NCBI GenBank assembly: GCA_948664205.1
Contig: CAPNDH010000015.1
Location: forward strand, 1-28,971
Direction of reading: 5' to 3'
From: an uncultured Clostridia bacterium
GTDB taxonomy: Bacteria; Bacillota; Clostridia; TANB77; CAG-508
Length of the DNA: 28,971 nt
Positions 14,493 through 22,694 of this stretch are shown here, one piece after another. A program made the position numbers and the translations under genes. Every line of letters begins with the position of its first letter. The stretch's first letter is position 1. The notes beneath the pieces were generated by a model. That model was not told the DNA's origin and made no database searches. It saw only the letters and a list, made by a program, of their open reading frames with translations.

Positions 14493-15017
14493 CTATTTGC
14501 TACCGTTTACAGTAACTATTCCTGCGTTTTGGGCAGTTATTTGGTATGTATCGTTTCCTGATATTTGATAGAAAAAGTTCTTTAATATTTGAGATATTGT
14601 TTGGTTAGTGTTTCTTACTGTTACTGAAACCATATCTCCTTCTTTTAAAGTTATTCTTTTATCTTTATCTAATTTTTCTTCAACTTGACTTGTATATAAG
14701 TTATAATATAAGTTTTCTCCTATTTTTGTCATTTCTGCTTGTGTAGTTTTAACGCCAGGATTTTCATCTAATATTTGTAATTCTATATCTACATCAAATG
14801 AATTACCTGTTGAAGAAATTGTCTCTAGATATTTATCGTAGTCATCTGTTGTAAGCTTTCCTGTTGTTCTTACATTATCAACAAAGTCTGTTGTTGCTGT
14901 TTGAACTGCAAGTTCTGATATATCATCTGTTCTTTCAGACATTGCCATTAATGGAAAAACAAACATTAGAACTGCTGCTAGAAATATTGCTATTATTGTT
15001 ATAAAGCTATCTCCCAT
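14493..15017 (-). CDS. Small pilus-locus membrane-anchored protein
   Basis: 174 residues, family not recognised. The N-terminus M-G-D-S-F-I-T-I-I-A-I-F-L-A-A-V-L-M-F-V-F-P-L-M-A is one hydrophobic helix without a basic leader, followed by M-S-E-R-T-D-D-I and a soluble domain. Ribosome binding site AAGGAGGAAA. It lies 14 bases downstream of the 15032-15748 gene, in an uninterrupted minus-strand run with the Tad machinery. The layout (short N-terminal helix, exported C-terminal domain) fits a minor pilin or TadE/F-like component; this is inferred from context. Confidence 0.75.
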   Translation of the reverse strand: MGDSFITIIAIFLAAVLMFVFPLMAMSERTDDISELAVQTATTDFVDNVRTTGKLTTDDYDKYLETISSTGNSFDVDIELQILDENPGVKTTQAEMTKIGENLYYNLYTSQVEEKLDKDKRITLKEGDMVSVTVRNTNQTISQILKNFFYQISGNDTYQITAQNAGIVTVNGSK

Positions 15018-15031
15018 TTTTTGTTTCCTCC

Positions 15032-15748
15032 TTAATTATTTGTTATTAGTGTAAATATTATCATTCTTTTAGATTTTTCCTTTGTTAAACTACCTGTAGT
15101 GCTTTGTGTTGTTTGTGAGCTATTATATTTGTATTCTTGTATTGTTTCAACAAATTTAGCATTTTTATATTTTTCAGTAAATCCGCCTAATCCAATATTT
15201 TTTCCATATTCTATATATGTAGAATTATTATTTGGGTTATAATAGGTTTCCCCTGATAAAAAACAGTCTAAATTGTTTTTTATTCTATCATTACTACCTG
15301 TCCATGGTTCGTGCCTTAATGTTTCTTCATCTAAGTCAAAAGAAAATATTTGCTCATTAGGTTTCTCAGTCCCATACTTATTTTTCATTAAAGTATTATA
15401 CGAACTTTGCCAATTTCTATTTGCTTTAGTAGTATATATTGGTAAATACTCCCAATTAGAAATTTCACCATTAGCTTCATTATAATTTCCTTTTTTAAAT
15501 ACTACTGTATAATTTTCTTTATAATATTTATATAATGTTGGAATTACTGTTTCCAAACCTACTATTCTGTTCTCGGCTTGTCTTCCTTTACTACCTTGGT
15601 ATTCATAATAGTTTGTTTCATCTTTAGTGTATAATATAATATCTGCAGTTTGTTTTGCATTATTAAATGCCACTATTGAAACTGTTAGTGCTATTACTAA
15701 TACCATTACTGAAAAAGCCATTATTAAAGCGTGTGTAGCATTCTCCAT
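15032..15748 (-). CDS. Pilin-like protein with MENA-type N-terminus
   Basis: 238 residues. The N-terminus M-E-N-A-T-H-A-L-I-M-A-F-S-V-M-V-L-V-I-A-L-T-V is a variant of the motif shared by the other pilin-like proteins in this locus (M-E-N-A-S-K-A-L-I-I-A). One N-terminal helix (about 8-28) is followed by a polar exported domain rich in Asn, Tyr and Thr, ending T-L-I-T-N-N. It is probably a minor pilin or pseudopilin. It lies 21 bases downstream of the 15770-16213 gene. Confidence 0.75.
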   Translation of the reverse strand: MENATHALIMAFSVMVLVIALTVSIVAFNNAKQTADIILYTKDETNYYEYQGSKGRQAENRIVGLETVIPTLYKYYKENYTVVFKKGNYNEANGEISNWEYLPIYTTKANRNWQSSYNTLMKNKYGTEKPNEQIFSFDLDEETLRHEPWTGSNDRIKNNLDCFLSGETYYNPNNNSTYIEYGKNIGLGGFTEKYKNAKFVETIQEYKYNSSQTTQSTTGSLTKEKSKRMIIFTLITNN

Positions 15749-15769
15749 AATTTTCTACTTTCTAAAATA

Positions 15770-16213
15770 TTATTCTGTTACTGTTCCTGCTGAAGTACCT
15801 TTTGCATCTTCTATTGTTATTGTGTCAATTAATCCACTTTTTTTCTTATCATATGTACATGTAACATTATAGTATTTTCCATTTCCTATTTTTGATCTTA
15901 TTTTGTCTATTTCTGTAGCATCTGTAACTGTTTCGCTACCATATGTTAATGATATTTCAAATGAGTCTTCTCCATCTGCTGTTAAATTATTATTTCTAAT
16001 ATCACCACATAATGCTTTTACATCTGTACCTCTTTTATTATCTCCTATGTTAGCTTGAAATCTTGAGTTTGTTGCTTCTACTATATCTTTATCTAAATTC
16101 ACTCTTCCTATTACCCCTTGTGCTTGGGTGAATACTAACATACCTAACCCTATAATTAAAATTGCTAATAGTATAGCTCCTGCTATAATTAATGCTTTTG
16201 ATGCATTTTCCAT
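15770..16213 (-). CDS. Pilin-like protein (MENASKAL type), candidate major pilin
   Basis: 147 residues from ATG 16213, which has a strong AAAGGAGGAA site; an ATG at 16246 lies upstream of that site and is unlikely. The N-terminus M-E-N-A-S-K-A-L-I-I-A-G-A-I-L-L-A-I-L-I-I-G is a hydrophobic helix with E at position 2 and no positively charged leader. A compact 110-residue domain follows, with D-K-K-K-S-G-L-I-D-T-I-T-I-E-D-A. As the smallest of the three intact or rejoined MENASKAL proteins, with the best ribosome binding site, it is the most plausible main subunit. This is inference. Confidence 0.75.
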   Translation of the reverse strand: MENASKALIIAGAILLAILIIGLGMLVFTQAQGVIGRVNLDKDIVEATNSRFQANIGDNKRGTDVKALCGDIRNNNLTADGEDSFEISLTYGSETVTDATEIDKIRSKIGNGKYYNVTCTYDKKKSGLIDTITIEDAKGTSAGTVTE

Positions 16214-16273
16214 AATAAATTCCTCCTTTGTTTTTATTAAGAACACATTTTTTATGTTCTCCTATATTTTATA

Positions 16274-16374
16274 TTAGAGGTTGGAAGTTGGAGGTTGGAG
16301 GTTGGATTTTTTAGGTAATTTCTTCGAAGTATTTACCCTATATTCCAACTTCTAACTTCTAACTTCTAACTTCC
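16274..16374. repeat. Heptad-arm hairpin repeat, family A, complete copy
   Basis: Left arm of GGTTGGA/AGTTGGA heptads, core GGTAATTTCTTCGAAGTATTTACC (itself palindromic about TTCGAA), then right arm ATTCCAACTTCTAAC... in inverted orientation. It is transcribed within the pilus operon. Confidence 0.8.
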
Positions 16375-16390
16375 TATTTAAAATTAATAA

Positions 16391-16819
16391 CTAAATTTGT
16401 TCAAACAATAAATATTTTATATTGTTTGTTTTTTCATGATAAGTTTTTTGCACACATTTGAATGAAAATGCTCCATAGTTTGATCTAAATTGTTCTGAGC
16501 CTATTCTTCCTATGCTTTCCATTGAATATGTATTATCTGATTCTGTGAATTTTACTTCTATTCTTATTGATGTTGTTTCATTTTCTTTATATAAGCCCTT
16601 ATCATCTTTTAATATATTATTTTTTTCATTACTATTTATAGCTTTGTTTATTAGTGTTATAAGTGATGTGCCTAATATTTCATTTTGAGTAAAGTTTTCA
16701 TATTCTTTGTTTATTTTCCTTGTTTCTGCAAGCTTTATATTATAACTGTTATATTGATAGGTTACTACTGCTATAATAGTAACTACTAAAAGTATTAGTA
16801 TTATTAATATTTTTTTCAT
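16391..16819 (-). CDS. Small membrane-anchored protein of the pilus locus
   Basis: 142 residues, family not recognised. The N-terminal helix M-K-K-I-L-I-I-L-I-L-L-V-V-T-I-I-A-V-V has a short basic start, then Y-Q-Y-N-S-Y-N. An exported domain of about 115 residues follows, with S-I-R-I-E-V-K-F-T-E-S-D-N-T-Y-S-M-E-S-I. The shape suits a minor pilin or assembly factor. Ribosome binding site AAAGGAA. It lies between the frameshifted pilin-like gene and the 15770 gene. Confidence 0.75.
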   Translation of the reverse strand: MKKILIILILLVVTIIAVVTYQYNSYNIKLAETRKINKEYENFTQNEILGTSLITLINKAINSNEKNNILKDDKGLYKENETTSIRIEVKFTESDNTYSMESIGRIGSEQFRSNYGAFSFKCVQKTYHEKTNNIKYLLFEQI

Positions 16820-16881
16820 ATTACATGTTCCTTTATATTATAACATTTTTATTATTTTTTTGCAAATGTATATTTTTCCTT

Positions 16882-17374
16882 TTATTTATTTTTTCTTTCA
16901 TATTTATCTATATACACTTCATTTACTTTTTTTGAATTATTATCATAATTAATTTGTACAATTTTATAATAATATTTTGAAACTACTTCACCATTTATTT
17001 TTATTAGTTCATCTGATTGTTCTTGTAATAATTCGTTTAATTGTTGTTCTGTATATTTTTCTAAACTTTGTTTTGTTTTTGTTAACCTAACTTTTATATA
17101 TGCTGTATTATTTTCGTTTACTTCTTGCTCTATATTAGTTTTGCGAGCCAAGTTTGCAAGTGTAACTACATCATGTGCTGTAAGCTCTATATTTTCATTA
17201 TAATATTTTAAAAATTGACTGTTAAATTCTGCTATTTTGTTGTTTTCTATTTGGGTTGTTATATCTCTACTAAAACCTCCGAAAGGACCTAAATAGAGCT
17301 ACACCAACTGAAATAATCATTACTCCTAACAAAACACTAGCTGCCATAATTAAAGCCTTTGATGCGTTCTCCAT
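16882..17374 (-). CDS. Pilin-like protein (MENASKAL type) with +1 frameshift at codon 32
   Basis: From ATG 17374 (AAAGGAGAG upstream) the frame reads M-E-N-A-S-K-A-L-I-M-A-A-S-V-L-L-G-V-M-I-I-S-V-G-V-A-L-F-R-S-F, the shared pilin-like helix. It meets an in-frame CGG at codon 32 and TAG three codons later. Skipping the C continues G-G-F-S-R-D-I-T-T-Q-I-E-N-N-K-I-A-E-F-N-S-Q-F and runs open to 16882. Total 493 nt = 3n+1, giving 163 residues. The phase matches its paralogue at 17660-18295, which has D-I-S-E-Q-I-S-E-F-N-K-Q-Y-D at the equivalent place. A restart at codon Met 17151 would give an 89-residue protein without a membrane helix. Either a recoded gene or a broken one. Confidence 0.78.
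17279..17281 (-). other. In-frame CGG at +1 frameshift site, pilin-like gene
   Basis: Codon 32 from ATG 17374. Context: TCC TTT CGG AGG TTT TAG in frame, or TTT (C) GGA GGT TTT AGT after a one-base skip. The stop follows three codons after the CGG if no shift occurs. Confidence 0.75.
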
Positions 17375-17405
17375 CTCTCTCCTTTCCCACGCGTTTCACG
17401 CATGT

Positions 17406-17443
17406 ACTATTCACTATTCATTATTCATCATTCACTATTCATT
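17406..17443. repeat. Tandem ATTCA-type short repeat
   Basis: Repeated units of TTCACTATTCATTATTCATC. This is a one-sided heptad-like arm, followed by GTAAGTTCTTCAAAGTA (the core seen in family A) and then a REP-like element. Confidence 0.5.
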
Positions 17444-17463
17444 AAAGTAAGTTCTTCAAAGTA

Positions 17464-17489
17464 CGGACGAGCGATTGCAAAGCCCCTAC
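17464..17489 (-). repeat. REP-like palindrome, family C variant
   Basis: CGGACGAGCGATTGCAAAGCCCCTAC, which on the minus strand is GTAG-headed. It combines a family B-like GGGGCTT head with the CTCGTCCG end of family C. Confidence 0.6.
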
Positions 17490-17541
17490 AATTCTTTTAC
17501 GTTGCCTATAAATCAAATAAAAATTGCTGTAATTAGAATTT

Positions 17542-17630
17542 GCAGAGTAGCCACAGCGGTTTTGTATATCTTTTTCTGTGCTTCAAGCCTTCGAAAAAGT
17601 ATATACAAAACGCAAGCGACGTGGCGGTTA
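17542..17630. repeat. Bulged palindromic repeat, family E, copy 2
   Basis: Reverse-oriented copy of 2361-2450, sharing GAGTAGCCACAGCGG and TATATCTTTTTCTGTGCTT. The inner stem is GTTTTGTATAT/ATATACAAAAC, where copy 1 has GAATGATATAT/ATATATCATTC. The sides changed together, so the structure is preserved. The 285-base gap 17375-17659 holds this, a REP-like element and the ATTCA repeat. Confidence 0.75.
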
Positions 17631-17659
17631 ATTTTAAATATTACAATTTATATGTATTT

Positions 17660-18295
17660 TTATTTTATTTCTTCAAACTGCATTAAGCTTATTCTTGCTG
17701 TTCCCTTGTCATATTTGAATTCTATTGCTCTAAATGTTTTGCTTTTAAGCTCTGTTAATGCTGATTTATATTGCAAATAACTTTTATTTTTTGCTTTTAC
17801 TTCTTGTAATTTTTCACTACCTACTAAGTCTTCTAATTGATTATCCCTCATTCCAGATAATGCGGAAATTGTTTTTCCTGAATATTTTTCTTTTCCTAAG
17901 TCTGATACCTTCTTTTCTAGATTTTGCGATATATTATTTAATTCTTGTGCATTATATGTTTTCTTGCTATCTATTAGTTTTTCGCCATTTGGTGAAAGTC
18001 CTGTTTGGAATTTTACGCTTGTTTCTACTTTAGAATATCCTTCTTCATCACTTTCTCTTATATTATAGTCTACTACTTTATTTGCAATTGATAATATATC
18101 ACTTCCATAAAGGTTATCTCTATAATATACGTCATATTGTTTATTGAATTCTGATATTTGTTCTGATATATCTACTTGGTGATTTGCATTTTGGAATTCT
18201 TTTATATTGTTATAAAATACTACAAGTAATGATATTACTAAGATTGCTATTAAAACGCTTCCTGCAATTATTAGTGCTTTTGAGGCATTTTCCAT
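17660..18295 (-). CDS. Pilin-like protein (MENASKAL type)
   Basis: 211 residues. The N-terminus M-E-N-A-S-K-A-L-I-I-A-G-S-V-L-I-A-I-L-V-I-S-L-L-V-V-F is the shared hydrophobic motif of this locus, followed by a helical and polar exported part (D-I-S-E-Q-I-S-E-F-N-K-Q-Y-D-V-Y-Y) and a C-terminal I-E-F-K-Y-D-K-G-T-A-R-I-S-L-M. Ribosome binding site AAGGAGA. It is directly downstream of the tadBC fusion and is the intact paralogue of the frameshifted gene at 16882-17374. A pilin or pseudopilin role is inferred from the helix and context. Confidence 0.8.
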   Translation of the reverse strand: MENASKALIIAGSVLIAILVISLLVVFYNNIKEFQNANHQVDISEQISEFNKQYDVYYRDNLYGSDILSIANKVVDYNIRESDEEGYSKVETSVKFQTGLSPNGEKLIDSKKTYNAQELNNISQNLEKKVSDLGKEKYSGKTISALSGMRDNQLEDLVGSEKLQEVKAKNKSYLQYKSALTELKSKTFRAIEFKYDKGTARISLMQFEEIK

Positions 18296-18309
18296 TTTTT
18301 ATCTCCTTA

Positions 18310-18408
18310 TTAGAGGTTGGAAGTTGGAGGTTGGAGGTTGGATTTTAGGTAATTTCTTCGAAGTCCTACCCTATTTTCCAACTTCCAACTTCTAACTTCT
18401 AACTTCCA
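18310..18408. repeat. Heptad-arm hairpin repeat, family A, complete copy
   Basis: GGTTGGAAGTTGGAGGTTGG left arm, core TAGGTAATTTCTTCGAAGTC, right arm TTCCAACTTCCAACTTCTAAC. It sits in the 117 bases between the tadBC fusion and the next pilin-like gene. Confidence 0.8.
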
Positions 18409-18412
18409 TTTT

Positions 18413-20488
18413 TTAACTTGACATACTATTAAATGAGGTTGTCATGCTTGTTAAGCCTATGAATACTAGTGGGATGATTAGGTAGCCTACGAATAGTAGT
18501 ACCATTGGTGCAAAACCAATTACTTTTCCTATCATACCTTTTCTTGAAATTAATCTTTCATTTGATTCTTTACGTTTTGCTTGGTAGTAATCTCTTTCTG
18601 TATCTAATTCATCAAATGCATCTTTTATTGGTATTTTTTCAACTGCTGCTTGCATACTTTCTATTATACGAATGAAGTCTTGATATGTAACATCTTCTTT
18701 CATTGCTTCTAATGCTTCCCAAGGTCCTGCTTCATAGTTATTTATACATTTAGAAAGTGGGTCTTTGAATATATTTGCATATCTCTCAAGCCATTCTAGT
18801 ATAATTTCTACATTTACCCTTTCTATTCTCATAAGCATTAGTATAATTGTTTGGAATTGCATTACTTCATCTTCCATTTCAAGCCTTCTCATTTTTGTTT
18901 GGAACTTTAACATCCATATTGGTGCCATATATGCTACCATTGCAAGTACCATAGCTCCTAATATTTCTGTCCAAGCTATATATTCACTATTTATTGTTGA
19001 AATCTTTTTCATTATTCTTTCTGCTGCTACTTTTCTGTCACCATCTGTGCTATCTACATAGTCCTTATTTACTTTTCCTTGAGTCATTATTTTTGTTATA
19101 TCTTGTACTTTTAAATCAGATTTATTTTTAAAGTATTCTATATATTGATTATCTGACTTTGTTACTTCCATTCCTTTTCTTCTATCTTTTTCTGCCATTG
19201 TTCCTATAATATCATAGGTTACTGTTGGGTCTGTATATACATTATTTATTACTATGCTATGTAATCTACCAAATAGCATAACTGAAAGTACAAACGTTGC
19301 GATGCAAAGTACTATTCTATTAACATATACCCATTCTAGCTTATCTTTACTTGCTGCATCTTTCATTAATGTTCTTAGTTTTCTGTCATCTTTTGTTCCT
19401 TCTTTTTGCATAAATAGGTCTACAAATTTTTTCACAATTTTTATTCTGTATAATTTTTCTTGCCATGGATTTTCAGTATTTTTTGTGTTCATATTTGTAG
19501 AGCCATTATCTTTTAATTTTCTTGTTAATATATAACATACAAAAGTTGCTAATAATATTAATATTTGTACTATCATTCCATTTTTGCCATTATAAAAACT
19601 TTCAGTAAAACTAAATTGCCCTACTGCCCAGTTTTTTATTGGCTCTAAACATAGCATTGGAACTATTGCTATTACTGATAAACTTTGAAATACATAGTCT
19701 AATTTATCTCTTTTTAATATTTCTAATTGCATTTCTTGTGTAATGTTATTTAAGTTTTTTAAATATAATGATGCTCCATCTACTTTTCTATCACCAAATT
19801 CTTTTGTCAAATATGAAATTCCTGCAAATTCTTTTAAATAACTATTTGGTGCTACATCATAATATTTTTCTAATTCAGATTCTGGGTCGTCTGATATCAA
19901 AACTTCATATATTTTTTCTGCTTGTCTTGCCATTTCTGGGTTATCGTCATCTTGTGCTGTTTGATATATTGCTTCTTCTACCATATTAAACTCATGGTAT
20001 GCATGCCTAATTTCTGAGAAGAAGTTTATTTGTTGTTTTAACAAGTTGTTGTCAATTTTATCTACCATTCCATCAATAATAGTGTCCATTAAAAATACTT
20101 CAAATATTAATAATATTGACATTAATAGCATATTTTTATGTGTTAAAGCTATTATTGCTATTGTTACTGGTATTACTATTAAAAATGTTCTGGTTAATAT
20201 TTTTGAAGCTTGAAGTCTTGTTAGGTATTCGTCATCTATATTTACTATTTCAAGTCTTCTTCTTAATTTTAATATGTATCTTTTTATAAAAGGTGTTTTT
20301 AAATAAAATAAATACAATTTTTGATACATAATTTCTGAAGAGTATTTTGATTTTTTGGTTCCTTGTTGTAAGCTGTTTATATATTGTTTTTCTTTGTTGT
20401 TTCTTTGCAATATTAAGTATATTACTATTATTACTGCAAGTAAGCCTACAATGCCATAAATTAAGTATTTTAACATTTGGGTATTCAT
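18413..20488 (-). CDS. TadB-TadC-like fusion, inner-membrane platform of the pilus machine
   Basis: About 691 residues with two tandem T2SSF-like halves. Most Tad systems encode TadB and TadC as separate proteins of about 300 residues. The first half (about 1-330) has helices near 9-25, 105-145 and 270-290, and the cytoplasmic segment Q-I-N-F-F-S-E-I-R-H-A-Y-H-E-F-N-M-V-E. The second half (about 395-691) has helices near 400-420, 545-570 and 660-685, and the T2SSF-type E-V-M-Q-F-Q-T-I-I-L-M-L-M-R-I-E-R-V-N-V-E-I-I-L. The start is ATG 20488, after AGAGGTG; the GTG at 20500 is inside that site. It follows the CpaF-type ATPase, its expected partner. The fusion reading is inferred from length and repeat architecture. 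Confidence 0.85.
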   Translation of the reverse strand: MNTQMLKYLIYGIVGLLAVIIVIYLILQRNNKEKQYINSLQQGTKKSKYSSEIMYQKLYLFYLKTPFIKRYILKLRRRLEIVNIDDEYLTRLQASKILTRTFLIVIPVTIAIIALTHKNMLLMSILLIFEVFLMDTIIDGMVDKIDNNLLKQQINFFSEIRHAYHEFNMVEEAIYQTAQDDDNPEMARQAEKIYEVLISDDPESELEKYYDVAPNSYLKEFAGISYLTKEFGDRKVDGASLYLKNLNNITQEMQLEILKRDKLDYVFQSLSVIAIVPMLCLEPIKNWAVGQFSFTESFYNGKNGMIVQILILLATFVCYILTRKLKDNGSTNMNTKNTENPWQEKLYRIKIVKKFVDLFMQKEGTKDDRKLRTLMKDAASKDKLEWVYVNRIVLCIATFVLSVMLFGRLHSIVINNVYTDPTVTYDIIGTMAEKDRRKGMEVTKSDNQYIEYFKNKSDLKVQDITKIMTQGKVNKDYVDSTDGDRKVAAERIMKKISTINSEYIAWTEILGAMVLAMVAYMAPIWMLKFQTKMRRLEMEDEVMQFQTIILMLMRIERVNVEIILEWLERYANIFKDPLSKCINNYEAGPWEALEAMKEDVTYQDFIRIIESMQAAVEKIPIKDAFDELDTERDYYQAKRKESNERLISRKGMIGKVIGFAPMVLLFVGYLIIPLVFIGLTSMTTSFNSMSS

Positions 20489-20512
20489 TTTATTTTTCAC
20501 CTCTTTCTTTTT

Positions 20513-20610
20513 GGAGGTTAGAAGTTGGAAGTTGGAGGTTGGATTTTAGGTAATTTCTCCGAAGTATTTACCCTATATTTCCAACTTCTAACTTCTAACT
20601 TCTAACTTCT
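20513..20610. repeat. Heptad-arm hairpin repeat, family A, overlapping the end of cpaF
   Basis: Left arm GGTTAGAAGTTGGAAGTTGG, core TAGGTAATTTCTCCGAAGTA, and right arm CCAACTTCTAACTTCTAAC. The right arm encodes the last residues (E-V-R-S) and the TAG stop of the CpaF-type ATPase. Confidence 0.8.
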
Positions 20611-22550
20611 GTTTTTGGTTTTCTTCCACGTTTTTTTGTTTCTTTCTTTTCGTTGTGGCGTTTTGCTTTTGTTGTCCAGTGTTTTTCTATGAATTTTGTG
20701 AATTCTTCTGCGTCTGTTTCGTCCATATTGTTTAACATTTCTTTTATGTTTGTGTCTGATATTTTATTGGTTAATATGTATTCTCCATCATGGTATTCTA
20801 ATATATTTACATATTTATATAATTCTCTGTTTGTTGATTTTGTAAAGTAATATGTAGCATTATCCATGAATTTATCCATTTTTCCTTCTAATGTTTTTTC
20901 TTTTCTATGGTCAAAGGTATATTCGTTTTTATCTTCTATTGGTATACATTCAGTAACTCTTTCTACATATCTTTTTCCTCTAAAGTTTTTTGCTAAGTGT
21001 ATATCAAAGTTTAATACTGAAACTACTTGTTCTTCTGCTGTTCTTTCATTTTTGAATACACCAGCTCTTAACATGGAGTTACGTAGTGCTGTTACTAAGT
21101 CTGGGAAAGTTTTTGCATGGTGAGTAAATAGTGTGAATTTTGATGCAACTTGGGCTGATTGTATCATCCAAGATGCAACTGGGTCTGTTGCAACCTCTCC
21201 AATTATATTAACAGAACCATCTGTTTTCTTTTGAACATCCAAACAATCTTGTCCAGATACTGTTTCTGTTTCTCTCATTGATAAAATATTTCTTGTTGGA
21301 TATATTTTTCTTAAGTGTAACTCAAAAGCAGTTTCTGTAATACGTAGGTTCATTGTTTCATATATATTTTCTATCATTCCCATAAGAAGTGTTGTTTTAC
21401 CACAACCTTGCTCACCAGTAATTGATGTTATTCTTGCTCCTTTTACTAAATATTTTAGTAATTCTATTGATTCATCTGCTCCTGGTTCATTTTTAAACCA
21501 TTGCTCTAAAGTTGAACGTTTTACGTCAAATTTTCTTACGAAAAATGCCCATGTTTCAGACATACTTGGTCTTACTACAACTACACGAGACCCGTCTTTC
21601 ATTTCATTGATTTTATATCCGTTTGTATCTGATAATTGTCCTGGGTTATTGTATTTATAAATATTTTGACATACTCTTTTTAGTTCCGCTTCTGTTCCAA
21701 ATGATAAAAATGCTAAACGTATTGATTTACCTTGGAACATTATCCAAATACTATCACAGGCTCTAGGTACCTTGTGATCTACTATTTGAGTTAAATAGTC
21801 TCCATCTGCTTGTGCTACTTGGCTTAGGAAACTTTCTGGAAGTCCTGATACACCACCAGAAATACCATCTATGTTCATATCTCTTATTTCATCTATTGAA
21901 CTATAACCTTTATAGTGTTGGTATATTCTTTGTACTACTACATGTAGTTTATCTTGGAAAGAAAGTACAAAGTTTTCTTTCTCAAATATATCACTAATTT
22001 CTTCTTCTGTTATTACATAGCAAGGTTTTGCTTCTCCTGCTACATATTTTAACCTTGCTAAATCATATTTTTTTATAATCTCTGTTAAAGCTTCATATCC
22101 GAATTCTTGCTTATACATGTATAGTATAATATCAAATTTATCTTGTGCTGTTAACAATGATGGAACATCAAATGGAATTGCTTTTGATACATTTATTTCA
22201 TCTACTCCATATTCCTTTGCCAATAAATCATATATTAATTCTTTAACATATTTTTTATCGTTTACATCTCCATATGTACAACCTTTTAGAGCCTTTTTTA
22301 ATTCATATTTTTTACTTTTTCTTCTTTTTAGTTCTTCTTCTGAAAGCCCTATATCATATAAATTTATTTTTGTTATTTCATCTAATCTCTTCTTAACAAA
22401 TGCTGTCATTTTTTCTAGTGTATATGTTTTATCGTCAATATGTACTTGTTCTTCTACTTTTTCATCTTGCTTCTTTTTTAATTTATAAGCAATTAAAATT
22501 CCAGCACCTATTAATACTAATATTATCATGAAAATATTGAATAAGTTCAT
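20595..22550 (-). CDS. CpaF/TadA-type pilus assembly ATPase with N-terminal membrane helix
   Basis: 651-residue secretion ATPase that would power Tad pilus assembly. An N-terminal membrane helix (about 5-22) is unusual for CpaF. The GspE-like core starts near residue 200. Walker A G-E-Q-G-C-G-K-T-T-L-L is at 379-389. The Walker B-like segment S-V-N-I-I-G-E-V-A-T-D-P-V-A-S is at 446-460, and the conserved H-H at 477-478 is within T-H-H-A-K-T. The C-terminus ends K-K-R-G-R-K-P-K-T-E-V-R-S, an AT-hook-like basic motif similar to that of NusA here. Its last four residues are encoded inside a family A repeat. Ribosome binding site AAAGGAG. Neighbours upstream are two CpaE-like proteins, and downstream is the tadBC fusion. 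Confidence 0.93.
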   Translation of the reverse strand: MNLFNIFMIILVLIGAGILIAYKLKKKQDEKVEEQVHIDDKTYTLEKMTAFVKKRLDEITKINLYDIGLSEEELKRRKSKKYELKKALKGCTYGDVNDKKYVKELIYDLLAKEYGVDEINVSKAIPFDVPSLLTAQDKFDIILYMYKQEFGYEALTEIIKKYDLARLKYVAGEAKPCYVITEEEISDIFEKENFVLSFQDKLHVVVQRIYQHYKGYSSIDEIRDMNIDGISGGVSGLPESFLSQVAQADGDYLTQIVDHKVPRACDSIWIMFQGKSIRLAFLSFGTEAELKRVCQNIYKYNNPGQLSDTNGYKINEMKDGSRVVVVRPSMSETWAFFVRKFDVKRSTLEQWFKNEPGADESIELLKYLVKGARITSITGEQGCGKTTLLMGMIENIYETMNLRITETAFELHLRKIYPTRNILSMRETETVSGQDCLDVQKKTDGSVNIIGEVATDPVASWMIQSAQVASKFTLFTHHAKTFPDLVTALRNSMLRAGVFKNERTAEEQVVSVLNFDIHLAKNFRGKRYVERVTECIPIEDKNEYTFDHRKEKTLEGKMDKFMDNATYYFTKSTNRELYKYVNILEYHDGEYILTNKISDTNIKEMLNNMDETDAEEFTKFIEKHWTTKAKRHNEKKETKKRGRKPKTEVRS

Positions 22551-22592
22551 TTTAGGCTCCTTTCTTTACTCTATCTTGTTTAAGTTTCTGAC

Positions 22593-22642
22593 GGGGACAC
22601 ATCTTTTCCTATGGTATTCCTTAAAGGATAAGATATGTCCCG
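22593..22642. repeat. Family D-related hairpin inside the pilus operon, plus GCGCCGGGT direct repeats
   Basis: GGGGACACATCTTTTCC and GGATAAGATATGTCCC form an imperfect stem in the gap between the second CpaE-like gene and cpaF. GCGCCGGGT occurs twice just after it (about 22642 and 22675), unusually GC-rich for this DNA. It is in transcribed intergenic sequence. Confidence 0.55.
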
Positions 22643-22694
22643 CGCCGGGTGTTTGGTTCTTTAAATTTATCCTGCGCCGGGTTTCTCGCATTAT

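Noticed and set aside
16274..20610. Repeats as a CRISPR array
   Set aside because: Copies are kilobases apart, palindromic and between genes, with no regularly spaced spacers and no cas genes.
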